DNA of 64,000 bases from NCBI GenBank assembly GCA_037951105.1, contig JBAMJV010000882.1, forward strand, positions 96,761-160,760, given 5' to 3'. The notes below the pieces were generated by a model that was given only the letters and a program-made list of their open reading frames with translations, was not told the origin of the DNA and made no database searches. This document shows positions 10,141-21,787 of the stretch, in pieces. Position 1 is the first letter of the stretch; every line of letters starts with the position of its first letter. Position numbers and translations under genes: made by a program. This DNA comes from Echinarachnius parma. Its lineage: Eukaryota > Echinodermata > Echinoidea > Clypeasteroida > Echinarachniidae.

Positions 10141-10240
10141 CGTATTTTCAGTTTGTTGCGTTTCATCCACTTATCCGAAACAAGAAAGTCCCGAGTAAAA
10201 ATGTATGGTTCTACTTGAGGATCTTTTTGAGAAAAATATA

Positions 10241-10729
10241 TTTTGATTTGAATTTTGATTTGATTTGAATTTATTTCCATATTTCACAAATAAATGTTGA
10301 ACAAGTAATGATACAAACAAACAATACATTCATAAACGAAATACAATTAAATAAATAAATTGTAGACTAATATACAATAAAATATTACATAATCAACAAT
10401 TTGTTTGTAATTAACATAACGTGAAATATGGGGGAACCAAAAAGAAGCAATGCTTGTAAAAACATTTGGTTCCCAGGGGTAATTGTGTCTAATCAATATT
10501 TAATCAAACAATATGTAATGAAAGAAAACTAACAAAGAAAGACAAAACAAAAAAAAAGAATAAAAGAAAAAAGACGACAAGGTGCCATGCCAAACAACAA
10601 TTTTTAATTATTTTTTGTTTTGTTTTTAGACCACTATAGAAAGAAATATTACAAGGGTATTACAATTGATCCAACCGAATAAGAAAACAACAATAAAAAC
10701 TTACTTATGAAAGAACAACTAAACAGTAA
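10241..10729 (-). other. LINE-A 3' UTR and repeat tail
   Basis: AT-rich, non-coding on the minus strand. The tail consists of repeated TTCAAATCAAA units (seen on plus as TTTGATTTGAA) and probably marks the 3' terminus recognised during target-primed reverse transcription. Confidence 0.6.
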
Positions 10730-12590
10730 TTATTTCGAGTACTTGAGCAATAACAATAATTTTAATTTACGTTTAAATACACGGAGAGAGGGGCTTGTAG
10801 TAATTTCGTTTGGAAGATCATTCCAGAATTTTGGACCAGAAAATAAAATTGTTTTTTGGGCAAATAGTGTACGCGTTCGTGGCAAATGAAAGGAACCACT
10901 CTGCCGAGTGGGGTAAGTATGAAAATAATTATTCTTTTTAAATATTATCATAAAACTTTCAGGAAGTTCATTATTGGACAATTTATACATAAATATCCCA
11001 ATATTATACAAATATAAGTCAGTTAATTTTAATACTCTATTTGAATAAAATAATTCTGTTGTGTGGGCATAGAAACCTGTTTTATTAACAATTCTAATGG
11101 CTCGCTTTTGTATTTTAACTAGTTTATCAAGTAAAAATAATGAACTATTGCCCCATGCTAAAATTCCATAATATATGTATGATAATATCAATGTTCCAAA
11201 GAGGGTATGTAAAACAGTAGTAGGAAAAAAACTCCTTAACCTATATAAAATTCCAGTATTTCTAGAAATTAAATTACTTAAATAATTAATATGTGATTTC
11301 CAAGATAAATCACTATCAATATATAAGCCTAGGAACTTAATTGTATTCACTTGTTGTAAATGAATATTGTTTATTAAAATATGTCCAGGGAGTAAATTTA
11401 TCGTGTTACTAAAAATCATATATTGTGTTTTAACAATATTTAATGACAATTTATTTAAATGAATCCATTTCTGAACAAATTTCATTTCATTATTAACTAT
11501 ATTCAATAAGGCCTCTGGATCACGATGTGAATAAAAAAGGTTAGAATCGTCCGCAAAAAGTATAAAAGATAGTATTTGAGAAGCATTTGGAAAGTCATTC
11601 ATGTATACAATAAAAAGAAGAGGGCCAAGGAGTGACCCCTGGGGTACTCCACAAGAGACAAATCTGTGACTTGACTCATGTCCATTCACAACAACAAATT
11701 GTTTTCTATTTTCTAAATAACTCCTGAACCAGTCCAACGTGTGCCCACGTATTCCATAATGATTTAACTTATATAATAATATATTATGATCTATTGTGTC
11801 GAAGGCCTTGGATAGGTCCAAAAATATTCCAACTGTATGTAATTGATCATCAATAGCATTTGCAATCTTATTAATACATGAAAGCAACGCATGGGTTGTG
11901 GAGTGTTTTTCTCTAAAACCAAATTGTGAGCTGGATAAAATTTTACTATCATTTAAAAATGTAAGCGTACGTGAATAAACCAGCCTTTCTAGAATTTTCG
12001 AGAGGGACGATAGCAAAGAAATTGGCCGATAATTATTTAAATCCTCGTGACTTCCTTTTTTAAATATAGGGATGACCTTAGCGATTTTCATTTTGTCTGG
12101 TACTTTACCATTTTCGAGAGATAAATTCAAAATGTGTGTGAGAGGAGAAGCAATTTCACGAACAATATTTTTTAAAAGAAAGTTTGTAATGCCGTCGTAT
12201 CCAGAAGACTTTTTCGTATTTAAATTTATAATTATGTCAATAACCTCTTGTTCGTGAATCGGAGTAAAGACTAACGATGAGGAATTTGTATCATTTAAAT
12301 AAGTATTAAACTCACCATCTGTTTGTGGAATATTATTAGCAAGGGTCGGCCCGATATTCACAAAATAATTATTAAACGCTTCTGAAATTCCATTTTTATC
12401 CTGTATCAATTCATCACCACTAACTACCTGAGAAATTGTATCATTGCGCTTTTGAGGATGTAGTACTTTATTTATTACTTTCCAAGTATTTTTAGCATCA
12501 TTGCTATATATTTTAAATTGATTTCCAAAATAACTTGTCTTTGCAGCCTCTAAAACCTTAGTGAGTACATTATGATATTGTATATTTACT
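10730..12590 (-). CDS. LINE-A reverse transcriptase domain
   Basis: From an internal Met at 12409 the frame gives 559 residues, and it stays open upstream to about 12589. Reverse transcriptase motifs appear in order: NYRPISLLSSLSKILERLV (about residue 127), FGFREKHSTTHALL, IFLDLSKAFDTIDH, GVPQGSLLGPLLF, and the catalytic ILFADDSNLF (the two Asp of FADD). A Trp-rich C-terminal region (GPKFWNDLP) follows, as in CR1-type ORF2. No RNase H domain is present. The start is really part of a longer ORF2: the endonuclease frame ends one base out of phase near 12575, so a single frameshift separates the two enzymes. The catalytic residues themselves look intact. Confidence 0.9.
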
Positions 12591-13111
12591 CTTATTACTA
12601 GAAGTAGGTTTTTTCTTATATTTATAATATAATTTATTTTTCTTATTAATAGATTTTAATAAAGAATGACTTATCCAAGGGTGTCTAGGTATTTTATAAT
12701 ATTTTTTACGTGACGGTTTCTGAAGCGGAATGATAGTATCATAATTAGACGTAATTATATCAACGAAATTACTATAAGCAACATTAATGTCAATAGAGTT
12801 AAAGACCACAGACCAATCAGCATTTAACAAGCTATTTCTTAATCTATTAAGATTATATTCAGATAAATCCCGGAAGCCTAAAACATCATTTTGGGGTAAA
12901 TTCATTTTAATGTGGGGAATAATACTAAATATCGGAAAATGATCCGAGATATCTGAGACCAAAATACCAGATTTAAGGTGAGAATTATCATTAACAAATA
13001 TATTATCTATTAGAGTATGAGATGTATCAGTTACACGCGTCGGTTTCCTTATGAGGGGAAGTAAAGAATTAAAAAGCATTATATTAAAAAATTCATGACA
13101 ATTGTTATTAT
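12570..13111 (-). pseudogene. LINE-A endonuclease, C-terminal part
   Basis: Frame reads CHEFFNIMLFNSLLPLIRKP (spanning the ATG at 13079), then TLIDNIF and SDHFPIFSII, which holds the conserved catalytic SDH of APE endonucleases. A Lys-rich linker follows and a TAA ends the frame at 12570. It continues without loss from 13936 onward if the LTR and one TTAT copy are disregarded, showing the LTR interrupted a once-continuous gene. Confidence 0.85.
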
Positions 13112-13935
13112 TGTAGCGGAACGGGGCTAGTCGGTCAAAACAAGTGGCAGCTGTGGTCGTTGGATTGATAGTTTAGGAATAACTTGAATTCTTGAGATGT
13201 TCTTTCATTGTTTATAATTACCCTCCCCTCGCTCGGGCGACGTGGGAATGTTGTGGGCGGGTACGTGTTGATGAGAGTATGTTTTGATTGGATGGATGAT
13301 TGAATGAGAGTGTGTGGGCGCGCACGTGGTTAGATTGGGGCGTGGGAGTGTATGTTGGGTGTGTGTGTGTGTGTGCATGTTATATCGTGGGAGTGAATGC
13401 TGATTGAGCTGTTTCGCACCACAGCGAAGGAGGGTGCTTTCATACAAGAAAGAACATAGTTCTTAAGAATTTAGTGAGATTTATTGTAATTTGGGGGGAG
13501 GTGGGGCGCAGTAATACTCTCGTTGCTGGGGCAAGTGAGTGGGTTTAATCGTTTTCGGCTTAAAAGGGCCGGGGGAATTGGAAGTTGTTAGTTCTTTTCG
13601 ATCCGTTCGGTACCGCTGCCACAATGTCGACCGACTGACTCACGAGTTAAAAAGGCTCTGCCCAGCCTGTAGAAGAGCTGGTATAATATGTTTTTATTAT
13701 TCGCCTGATTCCCTGCCACTGTATGGCTAGGGCGAGTAATTATCATTTCGTGAATAAACCAATATGAACTTCTAAATCTAATTTTACGCCGTGTCTACTC
13801 GTGTTTGTTGTTTCTCGTTGTTCTCGTACTTCTCATTTTTCGTTGGCGCGAGGCGCGGGGGGTGAACCGAAGAACTGTGGCCCCCTGGGCCCCGGCGGCA
13901 CGTCGACCGCTGTCCCCCCCGCCCTTTCCGCGTCA
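13112..13935 (+). repeat. Solo LTR inside LINE-A
   Basis: 824 bp, TGTAGCGG…CCGCGTCA, flanked by the 4-bp direct repeat TTAT (13108-13111 and 13936-13939). It matches the LTR at 7612-8968 except for the MITE, which is absent here (empty TTAA at 13647-13650). A lone LTR with intact target duplication is the product of recombination between the two LTRs of a full element. The TTAT lies in the endonuclease codons just after GDFNFDLLN. Confidence 0.9.
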
Positions 13936-14561
13936 TTATCATTAAAATTCAATAAATCAAAATTGAAATCACCCATTATGAAAGTTTTTTTATTAATTAA
14001 AGAAGGTGATATCAAAATATTCTGTATGATATTAAAAAAATTATTAATATTAGAATGAGGGGGTCTATATATTTCACCAATTATTATATTCTTATTACCC
14101 GCGGACTCTATTTCTATAAAAATTGTTTCAATATCTTCAGTCATATATTCAATTTCCTTTAGTACTTTATATTTAAGATTATTTGTAACATAAAATCCAT
14201 CTCCACCTCCCCGTTTAGCAGTTCTATTATTAGTTATAAGAGAAAATCTATCAATACAAAACATGGAATCAGGGACATTGTTTAACCATGTTTCCGATAA
14301 TCCAAATATAGCCGATTCGAACTTAAGTTCGTTTACAAGTCCAGAAAACTTATCAACATTCTTGCTAAGACTTCTAATATTTAGGTGCATCAATAACAAT
14401 TCATCTTTAACATTAAAACTCGAATTTGAAATTACCTGCTGTTCAGTAAAGTAAGCAGAAATATTATTATTTACAAAAGGGTCATTCGCATCACAATCAA
14501 AGTGGAGCTCTGGCAAATCGAGGTCGATTACCTCGAGAGGATTGATTACAATATCATTCAT
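13936..14561 (-). pseudogene. LINE-A endonuclease, N-terminal part
   Basis: The ATG at 14559-14561 opens a frame with the same APE motifs as LINE-B (HLNIRSLSKN, LSETWLNN, GEIYRPPHSN, GDFNFDLLN), here without the nonsense codon. The frame then reads into LTR sequence, which adds about 35 unrelated residues ending at 13833. Only 13936-14561 is LINE-derived. Confidence 0.9.
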
Positions 14562-14719
14562 TAAACATTAACTATAGAACCTATTATGAGTATTAATGTG
14601 TGAATATGTCTTAAATTCGGGTGGATCAAATTGACGTCTAAGTGAGGAATAAAGAGAAATTCAACAATTAACAATTGGGCACAAAAATATATAAAGAAAA
14701 CATGGCACCTTGACAGAAA

Positions 14720-16234
14720 TAAAATATGATACACAAAAAAGAAAAGAAAAGAAATCATTCGGAGAAGCAGACCATAAATGGTCTTCCGGCCTCCGCCACA
14801 CCACTGAATGATGAGTGAGGAAGATAGAAAATAAGTAAATTTGAAAATAAGAATGTCGAAGTAATAGCGAAGTATAATATTAATAATAGCATGTAAGTCA
14901 TTGCATAATTTGCAAAGTTTCATATACTAAATCAAATAAAAATTGCATAAACAGAGTGCATTACTTGGTAGCTTTAAACCAAATAATGTATAATATGTTT
15001 CATAATATATAACATTGTAAATGATCATAAACTTGTTTGAATGTTCAGTCATTAAATTAAATTCCATAATAATGTTTTTCTTAATCGTCACATGCAGAGG
15101 GACTCAAGGACCAAAATAAATTGACACTGTATAATGATCGATACAATCAAATAAGAAAAAATACGTATTATAGATTATCATGAGATCCACACATGCATTA
15201 CGTGAAATAATATGTATGATGGCATGCAAACATTACAAGGCACACGAGCTAACCAGCAACCCTCACACGTTTGATATAGATTAGTATGTGTAAATATCAA
15301 CATGGGTGGTGAGGGTGGGCAAGAGAGCTCGAGAAAAAAGAATGAAAAAAAAACCGAATGAATGCATCCCGTATTTATATAAACATTATTAACCCTGATA
15401 GTGTCGGCTGTTGGGAAGGAGTAATAATATCACATAGTCCCAGCATTTGAATAAGCTTGACCACAATTAAAATTATTACAAGGTCATCAATTACAATGAA
15501 GCATACGTGATTAAATAGTAAAGATCGGGAAAACATCTTCATACACAATACACAATACACAATACACAATGGAACCTCGTTACAAGAGTACTAATTGTCA
15601 ACAAAGCACTCAGCGTATTTAAACATGGTTACACTGCCGGTACCAGCCCTTTTGTATTCTAGTATTTCGTACCCAAGTATTCAAAACAAAGTAGTCCCAG
15701 GGATCTCGTTATAAAGTGGTTCCATTGTGTATTATACATGATCATTAACAATACCAAGTCTCGTGCATTGCGTTTAATACAAAACAGAAAATAATAGCAC
15801 CTGTCTACTGCTCTTTGGGGCATGCCATATAGTGCGCCTGAACAATCGGAAAGTCCGCGCCAAGAGTTTTTAGTTCTCGCGGATGCAAGTAAAAGGAGGG
15901 ACAGATCATTCAAGCAAAACCACTCATGCACGCCCCAAGAACAACAACTTGAGGCTAGTCAGTTGACCGAGGGTGCAGTCCTGACAAAAAAGACATTTCA
16001 GCTCAATTTAAATTGGGGGATAAAGAATTGTAGCTCAATACATCTAGAGCAAACATCCACAATGACAGGCCATGTACATGTATATTGCAACTAAATCAAA
16101 TAGCTTGGTGCACACATTCTAAGAATATCCGTTGAATTACAATTTAGACATTACTAAGAACTCGATTATAGACGTCTAAACAAGAATGCACGCCCTCAAA
16201 TTCCCCTTTTGTTTACAAAATATAGCTAACATAT
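14720..16234. other. No gene recognised
   Basis: AT-rich sequence. It contains four tandem copies of a 7-bp ACACAAT-like unit at about 15540-15570. Short frames are present on both strands but show no recognisable domain. Confidence 0.3.
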
Positions 16235-16758
16235 AATTATTAAATTATGCAAATAATATGAAGTATAATTTGAATTCTATTAATATTAATGAAGTACAAG
16301 TAGAAGAGGGTTAGCATTTCCGAGTGTTTCGGACAGTGCATTATCACAAAAGGTATTCAAAGTAGTTAAAATTCCAACTACTGGAGTACGCTATCGCGCC
16401 TATAAAGGGGCACGTTCTTAATAGGTATTCATCTTTTCACAGGTTTAAGCGAATAATTCAAACAAACAGTTATGCAGTCTCACCGTATCATCAGTGATAA
16501 TATCAATAATGATAATATAGCGCACCTTCCATCTCAAATAACACAAATGCGCTAAAACATAAAGTCCAAACGCCATTGTATAATATAGATATAGGACATG
16601 GCAAAATGATATTCTGCCAATCACGTCAACTTCTGTGCCCGTACTCAATGGGTGGGTTACACCATATTCTCACAGGGCGGGACCCTCTTCTACTTGTACT
16701 TCATTAATATTAATAGAATTCAAATTATACTTCATATTATTTGCATAATTTAATAATT
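16235..16758. repeat. Foldback structure with perfect 77-bp inverted arms
   Basis: Bases 16235-16311 are the exact reverse complement of 16682-16758 by eye, with a 370-base loop between. The arms are AT-rich apart from an AAGAGGGT end facing the loop. GAGGGTTAGCAT occurs at about 16306-16317 and again just outside the right arm at about 16790-16801, which could mark a local inversion event. No coding frame in the loop. Confidence 0.8.
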
Positions 16759-18455
16759 CTATTACATAACACTCGTACAAGCATTCAGAGGGTTAGCATG
16801 TTCAAAGTAAGATACAGAAGTTGACCAGAAATATAAAATAGCTATTATAATGGGCTTGACATGAACAGAAATCATGCCACAGAAGAGTTCATTACGATGA
16901 TTGAACTACTACCATCAAAGGTCCAATCATCCCCCTAAACTTGCCTGTTCGTTTTCCTTCTTCCTGCTTTCAGGTATATGGGAGCGTATTTCCAACAAAT
17001 AATTGCAATACATTGGAGCGAGTCAATCTCCTTGCCCTCGATAGACGTTGGCGAAAGGTAAAGAAAACTACTATAAGAATATACATAATTATGTATGTTC
17101 ATACATATGAATACATAGGCTGCAAGGCTACTGTCCCATATGAACGAAAAGACAATCTTAGAGCCTGCATGAACAATGTGCGGCTAAAAACCCTCCACTA
17201 CGTGGAGTGACATTGATCTTACAACCTAAAAAAAAAGGATAATCGGTCGAAGTGACCGTGTTTTCTGATTTACAAATTTCCATCTGCGTATGAATTCGCT
17301 CATCATGTTAATATCTAGTATAGCGGTACTAACTGATCGCTATGCAAACCTCGCTCCTTGACCAGAGTATGGCGGATTGAAAACTGTTAGCTAATTTAGG
17401 CAACTTCAACTTCACTGCTGAACACACATGCAGGTTATACAATGCATGCCAATAATCACAAGAACTATGCTGTACTAGGTCAGGCATATCAGACTGACCC
17501 ATTGGCGTGGTCAGGGATATGCCATACGACTGCTGAAAATATAAAATACATATCCCATATTCGTAAAAAACGAAGAATTACGCTCGTTATTCCACTCTTG
17601 AGACTTTCCCCGCGGCATCCATGTAAGAAGTCAAGTTTATTCAATGACGTCACATGGATGATTTCAATATGGTTGCAATGATAGTATGATGATTAGATCT
17701 GGCCAACTTTAATTTGTCAAAATTTAGAACAATGAAGAGAGGACTTCTTCATATTGTCTTCATATTGTTGCTGCCATTCTATTAGCAGAATCCAAGTAAC
17801 AATTATTTTTCATCTCGCGGAACTGGGCCAGCGGAATATACGTCCTAAAAGGAGTGCATAAACACACAATCTTATCTTCCGGACGGTACTTATAGTCGAC
17901 GTCGTCTTCAACAAATCATCAAAGAATATCGCCTTACTCTCATTTACTGAATCATGAAGAAACACGACAAAGTCTGTGAATGTAACATATTCGGGTTATA
18001 CGCGTTCCTATATGAAGGATTTCGAGGCAATGACTGAATATTCCGTCCACTATTACCCATTATTACAAGGGGGTGCTGACCAACTGCACGACCATCGATG
18101 TGATGTGAACAACAACAGAAACCGAAAATCTGTATGAACCAATAGTAACTTTATAAAATGCATGAGCGGACTGATCTGTTCAGTCCTCTGCTTCCAGGCC
18201 GATTAGGATCGCTTGCTAGCCTAATCACGCAAGGATGAGGCCGATCAGACCTGAAAGAACAAGACGCAAACATGGCAAAAGGTCGGCTGCATCCCAGCAT
18301 CAAACTAAGGCCACGATCGGGTATACCCATTGGGCGATTACCACTATTAGTGCAAATCGTGCACTATCTGTATGCAGACCACTACGAGTTCTAGAATGAG
18401 TAAGAAGATCTCATGATATCGGACAACTATCAATAACAGATGCATTAGGATCATG
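16759..18455. other. No gene recognised
   Basis: Mixed-composition sequence without conserved frames. The 79- and 89-residue frames here show no domain, signal or repeat that I recognise. Confidence 0.3.
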
Positions 18456-20107
18456 TTTTTTTTTTTTTTTTTCTCTCTCTGTCCATCAGTAATCTTATTT
18501 ACCGGCAGGTTAGCCTCTTCGGTGCTTTTGCTTTTGTCCCATAGGGACCCGTAATTAATACCATTTTTACCAGAGTCATCTGATACCCATCCGCCCTTGT
18601 GCACTATCTCCATTCCCTGGAGAGCATTGCAGCAGGTGCTACTGTATAGTGCACTCAAGCATGCTTTACACACCCTCATTCAGGTCAAGTACTCATATCC
18701 TGCATGGGTGCAGAGCAGCAGTACGGATAACGTACCTTGCTGAAGGACACAAGTGCTGTACTGGGGAATCGATTTAGGTTCGAACTCGGCTCTCGTGCTC
18801 GCAGAAGCACTATCCGACGTATATCGAGACCCGTTTGTAATTTTTTTTTTTTTTTTTTTTTAAAATGCAACGATACAGTCTATATCGTTATCGGGTACAA
18901 ACGTATAGGCGTAATAACACAGGAACGCAGGGTCCGTGAATGTAGACCCAACTTCTCATTCCACGTATTTGATTAAAGAAGACGAACACCGTGCTATTGC
19001 CCATATTGGCATACGAACGATTGTGCATGCCAGAAATTCACGTATACATACATGTTTAGCGAAGATACAATTATTATAAGACGTCCGAGGGCATCAATAT
19101 ACGTTGCCTCATATCTGGGACACAAACCCCCTGAAAAAAGGGAATAATCATTCTGACACAAAGCCCCCAACATGCTCTCTTTTAATGGAACAATGGAGAC
19201 TGGTGGGTCATGAATATGGGAAGAAAGGTCATCTGGCGACCGACTTTTAATTCACCTTCCAAGCTTCCTCGTTGTACTTGGACTTAGCGGCATCAAACAA
19301 TCGAAGACGCCATTATTCCTGAATAGACCTCGCCCATTCCAGTGTTTAGCTATGTACTTTTCCGACACGCAAAAACACAAGTGAGCTAACGAAGTTGGCG
19401 AATTAGCCATGCACTTTAACTAAGTACTATGTTTAAATAACATGCCACCCTTATCGCGATGTTTGTTTCCCTTCCTGCCCCAAGATTCAATCTCCTTCCA
19501 ATAATGAAGATTGCAGAAACAAAACTCGTACGCTTTTTTTTTTTTTTTTTTTTTGACGAATGTCCCATCTGACATAACGGGTACGAATCCCTGCATGAAC
19601 CATGCATTGTTTGCTGGTCGTCGGTATTGAATCATCGATATACACCACGCATTGATGTATTGAATAGGCACTTGGACTAAATAAATCCACAACCCGATAT
19701 ATACCAAATTGATGCACCACCATGTGCATCGAAAAACTGAGCCTCCCCGTCTGTACACGAAGGTGTAAGGGGAGGGGCTGGTTTGGGCTAACGGAAACCG
19801 ACTCAATGCGCAAGCCGAAATACCGAGGGTGGGGGTACCGATTGAGGCTTTCCCGGCGCCTCATGCCCAGCTGGCAACTGGCTTGATCGTCCCGTTATAG
19901 CCGGACCATCCCAGGCTAACCGTCGACAACGCATGTCGACATGCATCTACCTCCTTTACCCGTCGGGCGACTTAATGGATTAAAAAAAAATATATATATA
20001 TATATATCCGCAAATATAACATGACACATGTATATAGCCTGGAGGCCATTCGCCGACACCGGGATGCATCCTTTGCCTGTAGCTTGTGTTTTTTTTTTTT
20101 TTTTTTT
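18456..20107. other. Region with four long poly-T tracts
   Basis: Poly-T runs of 17, 21, 21 and 19 bases sit at 18456-18472, 18841-18861, 19534-19554 and 20089-20107, all on the plus strand. They may be minus-strand poly-A tails of retroposed sequences or plus-strand RNA polymerase III terminators. The sequences around them do not resemble each other. Frames of 110-129 codons here read through the runs as poly-Lys or poly-Phe and are not genes. An (AT)n run lies at about 19990-20007. Confidence 0.45.
18690..18861 (+). mobile_element. Possible tRNA-derived SINE or tRNA-like unit
   Basis: GGTTCGAACTC at 18777-18787 matches the polymerase III B box. It is followed by CACTATCCGAC and, 54 bases later, a 21-base poly-T run suitable as a terminator. 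ACCTTGCTGAAGGACAC (about 18733-18749) resembles SINE bodies of marine invertebrates. I could not define a clear A box or fold a cloverleaf, so a decayed element is more likely than a tRNA gene. Confidence 0.35.
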
Positions 20108-20335
20108 CATTCAGGCGTTGCTCGCCCGGCAATCGATGGAAGAGAGCCCCGAATCCTTGGCCCACTTAAGGGGCACGGGGGGCCACGGCATAGAGATCGA
20201 TTAATGTACATTACTCGTGTAACCTTCTCAATCACGCCCGGTCTTGGAGGCAGGCTGTCCGCTGAGGTTATAATCTTCCCACCAAGCATTATTACGGGAC
20301 AACACACGGTTTCTGATTCCTCGAAGATGGCGTCA

Positions 20336-20608
20336 AAGTCCTCTTACCCCATACAACTGGGGCAGATATCGCTTATCTCATACATATGGCCTGGGGTAGA
20401 TTCCACTTAACCCATACAACTGGGTTAGTTACCCCTTATCTCATACAAGTGGGCTAGATTCCACTTAACCCATTCAACATGTACAAATGGATTAGTTACC
20501 ACTTACCCCATACAACCATGAAAACTGGGGTAGTTCCAACTTAACCCATACAACTGGGTTAGTTACCACTCACCCCATACAACTGGGGTAGATTCCACGC
20601 AACCCATA
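20336..20608 (+). repeat. Tandem array of short hairpins (AACCCATACAACTGGGTT / ACCCCATACAACTGGGGT)
   Basis: About nine half-units, each a six-base stem around a TACAAC-like loop, alternate between an AACCCA/TGGGTT version and an ACCCCA/TGGGGT version. They are joined by TAGATTCCACTT or AGTTACCACTT spacers. The full period is about 58-60 bases. Some units keep the stem while the loop has expanded (for example around 20515-20535). The gypsy element's left LTR begins inside the next AACCCATA. Confidence 0.8.
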
Positions 20609-20963
20609 TGTTATATCGTAGATTAGTAGGTTCAAGCTTCACTATAAAGATGACTGACAAAATAACACTATTAAGAGAGTACAGAAATAAGGTGTGGTTG
20701 CTTCAAGCATTTAATGCAGACTCCCTGGTCAAGCAGCATGTAGCATATATCAGTACAAGCACATGTAAAAGTACAGGCACATAGCAACAGCAGTATTGTC
20801 ATGAATACAATAGGACTGGTGGAGTGTATAGAGAATGCAGGCAATGTGCACTCTGGCATAGCCTAGCTATTTGGGGCACATGCTCTAGTAGGACAAACAA
20901 TAGGCATGTGGCATAAAGAGGTTACATAATAAGTTCAGTGCCATTACATGTCGAGACACAACA
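20609..20963 (-). repeat. 3' LTR of the gypsy element
   Basis: 355 bp, TGTTATATCG…GACACAACA on the plus strand. Same length and, by eye, same sequence as 25575-25929. The 62-codon frame inside it (20671-20859) recurs identically in the other LTR and is not a gene. Confidence 0.95.
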
Positions 20964-20976
20964 TTCTCCTCCCAGT
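20964..20976 (-). promoter_or_regulatory. Polypurine tract
   Basis: On the minus strand GGGAGGAGAA directly precedes the 3' LTR, the expected plus-strand DNA primer of reverse transcription. Confidence 0.7.
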
Positions 20977-21529
20977 TGAAATTGAGTTCAACGCACTGAT
21001 CAATTGTTTTCAAACAGTTTACAACTTGATCAGTGTTTATGTTTACATTTCAAGATCATGTTTAGAACAGTTTACAACTTGATCAGTGATTATGTTTATT
21101 ATTTCAAGATCAAGTTATTATAAAATTTATATCTTAAATAAGTTTTAAAGGCCTCCAATGTATGTAGTTACGTTAACAATAACCTAATTTTAAACTCATT
21201 CTGTAAGCAATAATACAAGCATTTTTTTAAATCTTGCATTTGCTTTTAACCATTTTGCTTGAGAATAAATGGTGGTGTATGACTTAAGAAAATACCAACA
21301 ACTTCATCAATCAATATTTACGTTTTCTGCATATAATATAATGAATGTCCAACTTCAAACATTCTTAATTTTTCTTCAATCAAAATGTAATTTCCTTTGG
21401 TTAACCTATCAAAGAACTATACATACATTTCAAGTAATACACATCTCAGTAACTTCTTGTTTCTTTACAAGATCCATATATCACCTTGGATACTTTATGC
21501 AATGTGTCAAATTCAAATTAGCTACCTGT
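20977..21529 (-). other. 3' non-coding part of the gypsy element
   Basis: AT-rich, between the end of the pol frame and the polypurine tract. It contains a diverged direct repeat 'CAGTTTACAACTTGATCAGTG' split at about 21017-21037 and 21067-21087. No env frame. Confidence 0.6.
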
Positions 21530-21787
21530 TTAATATCTTACATAGTCTTTTAGGTGACTTGGTTCTTTTCGATTTCTAGCACTCCTCCTTACACTTTGCT
21601 CTCTACCCCTTTCTTCTTCGGAGACTTGTCTTTCTGTCTCTTCCTGGTTCTTAGTGTCAACAGTGCATGGAGACAAATGAAATGCATTCCAAATTGTATG
21701 ATCATCTAATTCATAGGTTGCCTTACCTTTTTGTTTAATAATTTTTCGAGGTTCTCCAAATTTCCTTTCACCCTTTTGAACATGTCT
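21530..21787 (-). pseudogene. Gag-pol C-terminal extension beyond an in-frame stop
   Basis: After the stop at 21788-21790 the same frame stays open for 85 codons to a TAA at 21530-21532. The product continues the expected integrase C-terminal region: a small basic domain with FGEP and an aromatic YELD…WNAFHLSP stretch, typical of the end of Mag-type integrases, then an acidic and a basic tail. This suggests the stop at 21788 is a recent nonsense mutation and not the ancestral end. Confidence 0.75.

Larger units (their letters stand above)
10241..14719 (-). mobile_element. LINE-A: near full-length non-LTR retrotransposon with a solo LTR inside
   Basis: In minus-strand order: 5' UTR (14719-14562), endonuclease part 1 (14561-13936), solo LTR (13935-13112), endonuclease part 2 (13111-12570), reverse transcriptase (about 12589-10730), 3' UTR, and a tail of TCAAA-type repeats (about 10241-10272) preceded by an AATAAA. 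The APE endonuclease plus a FADD-box polymerase place it in the Jockey/CR1/L2 group; the exact clade needs a tree. It is inactive: apart from the LTR, the endonuclease and polymerase frames are offset by one base. Confidence 0.85.

Noticed and set aside
18347-20410. Several frames of 60-129 codons with poly-Lys or poly-Phe
   Set aside because: All read through the poly-T tracts; no domain on either side.
20671-20859. 62-codon frame also present at 25637-25825
   Set aside because: Lies in the LTR and is identical because the LTRs are identical.
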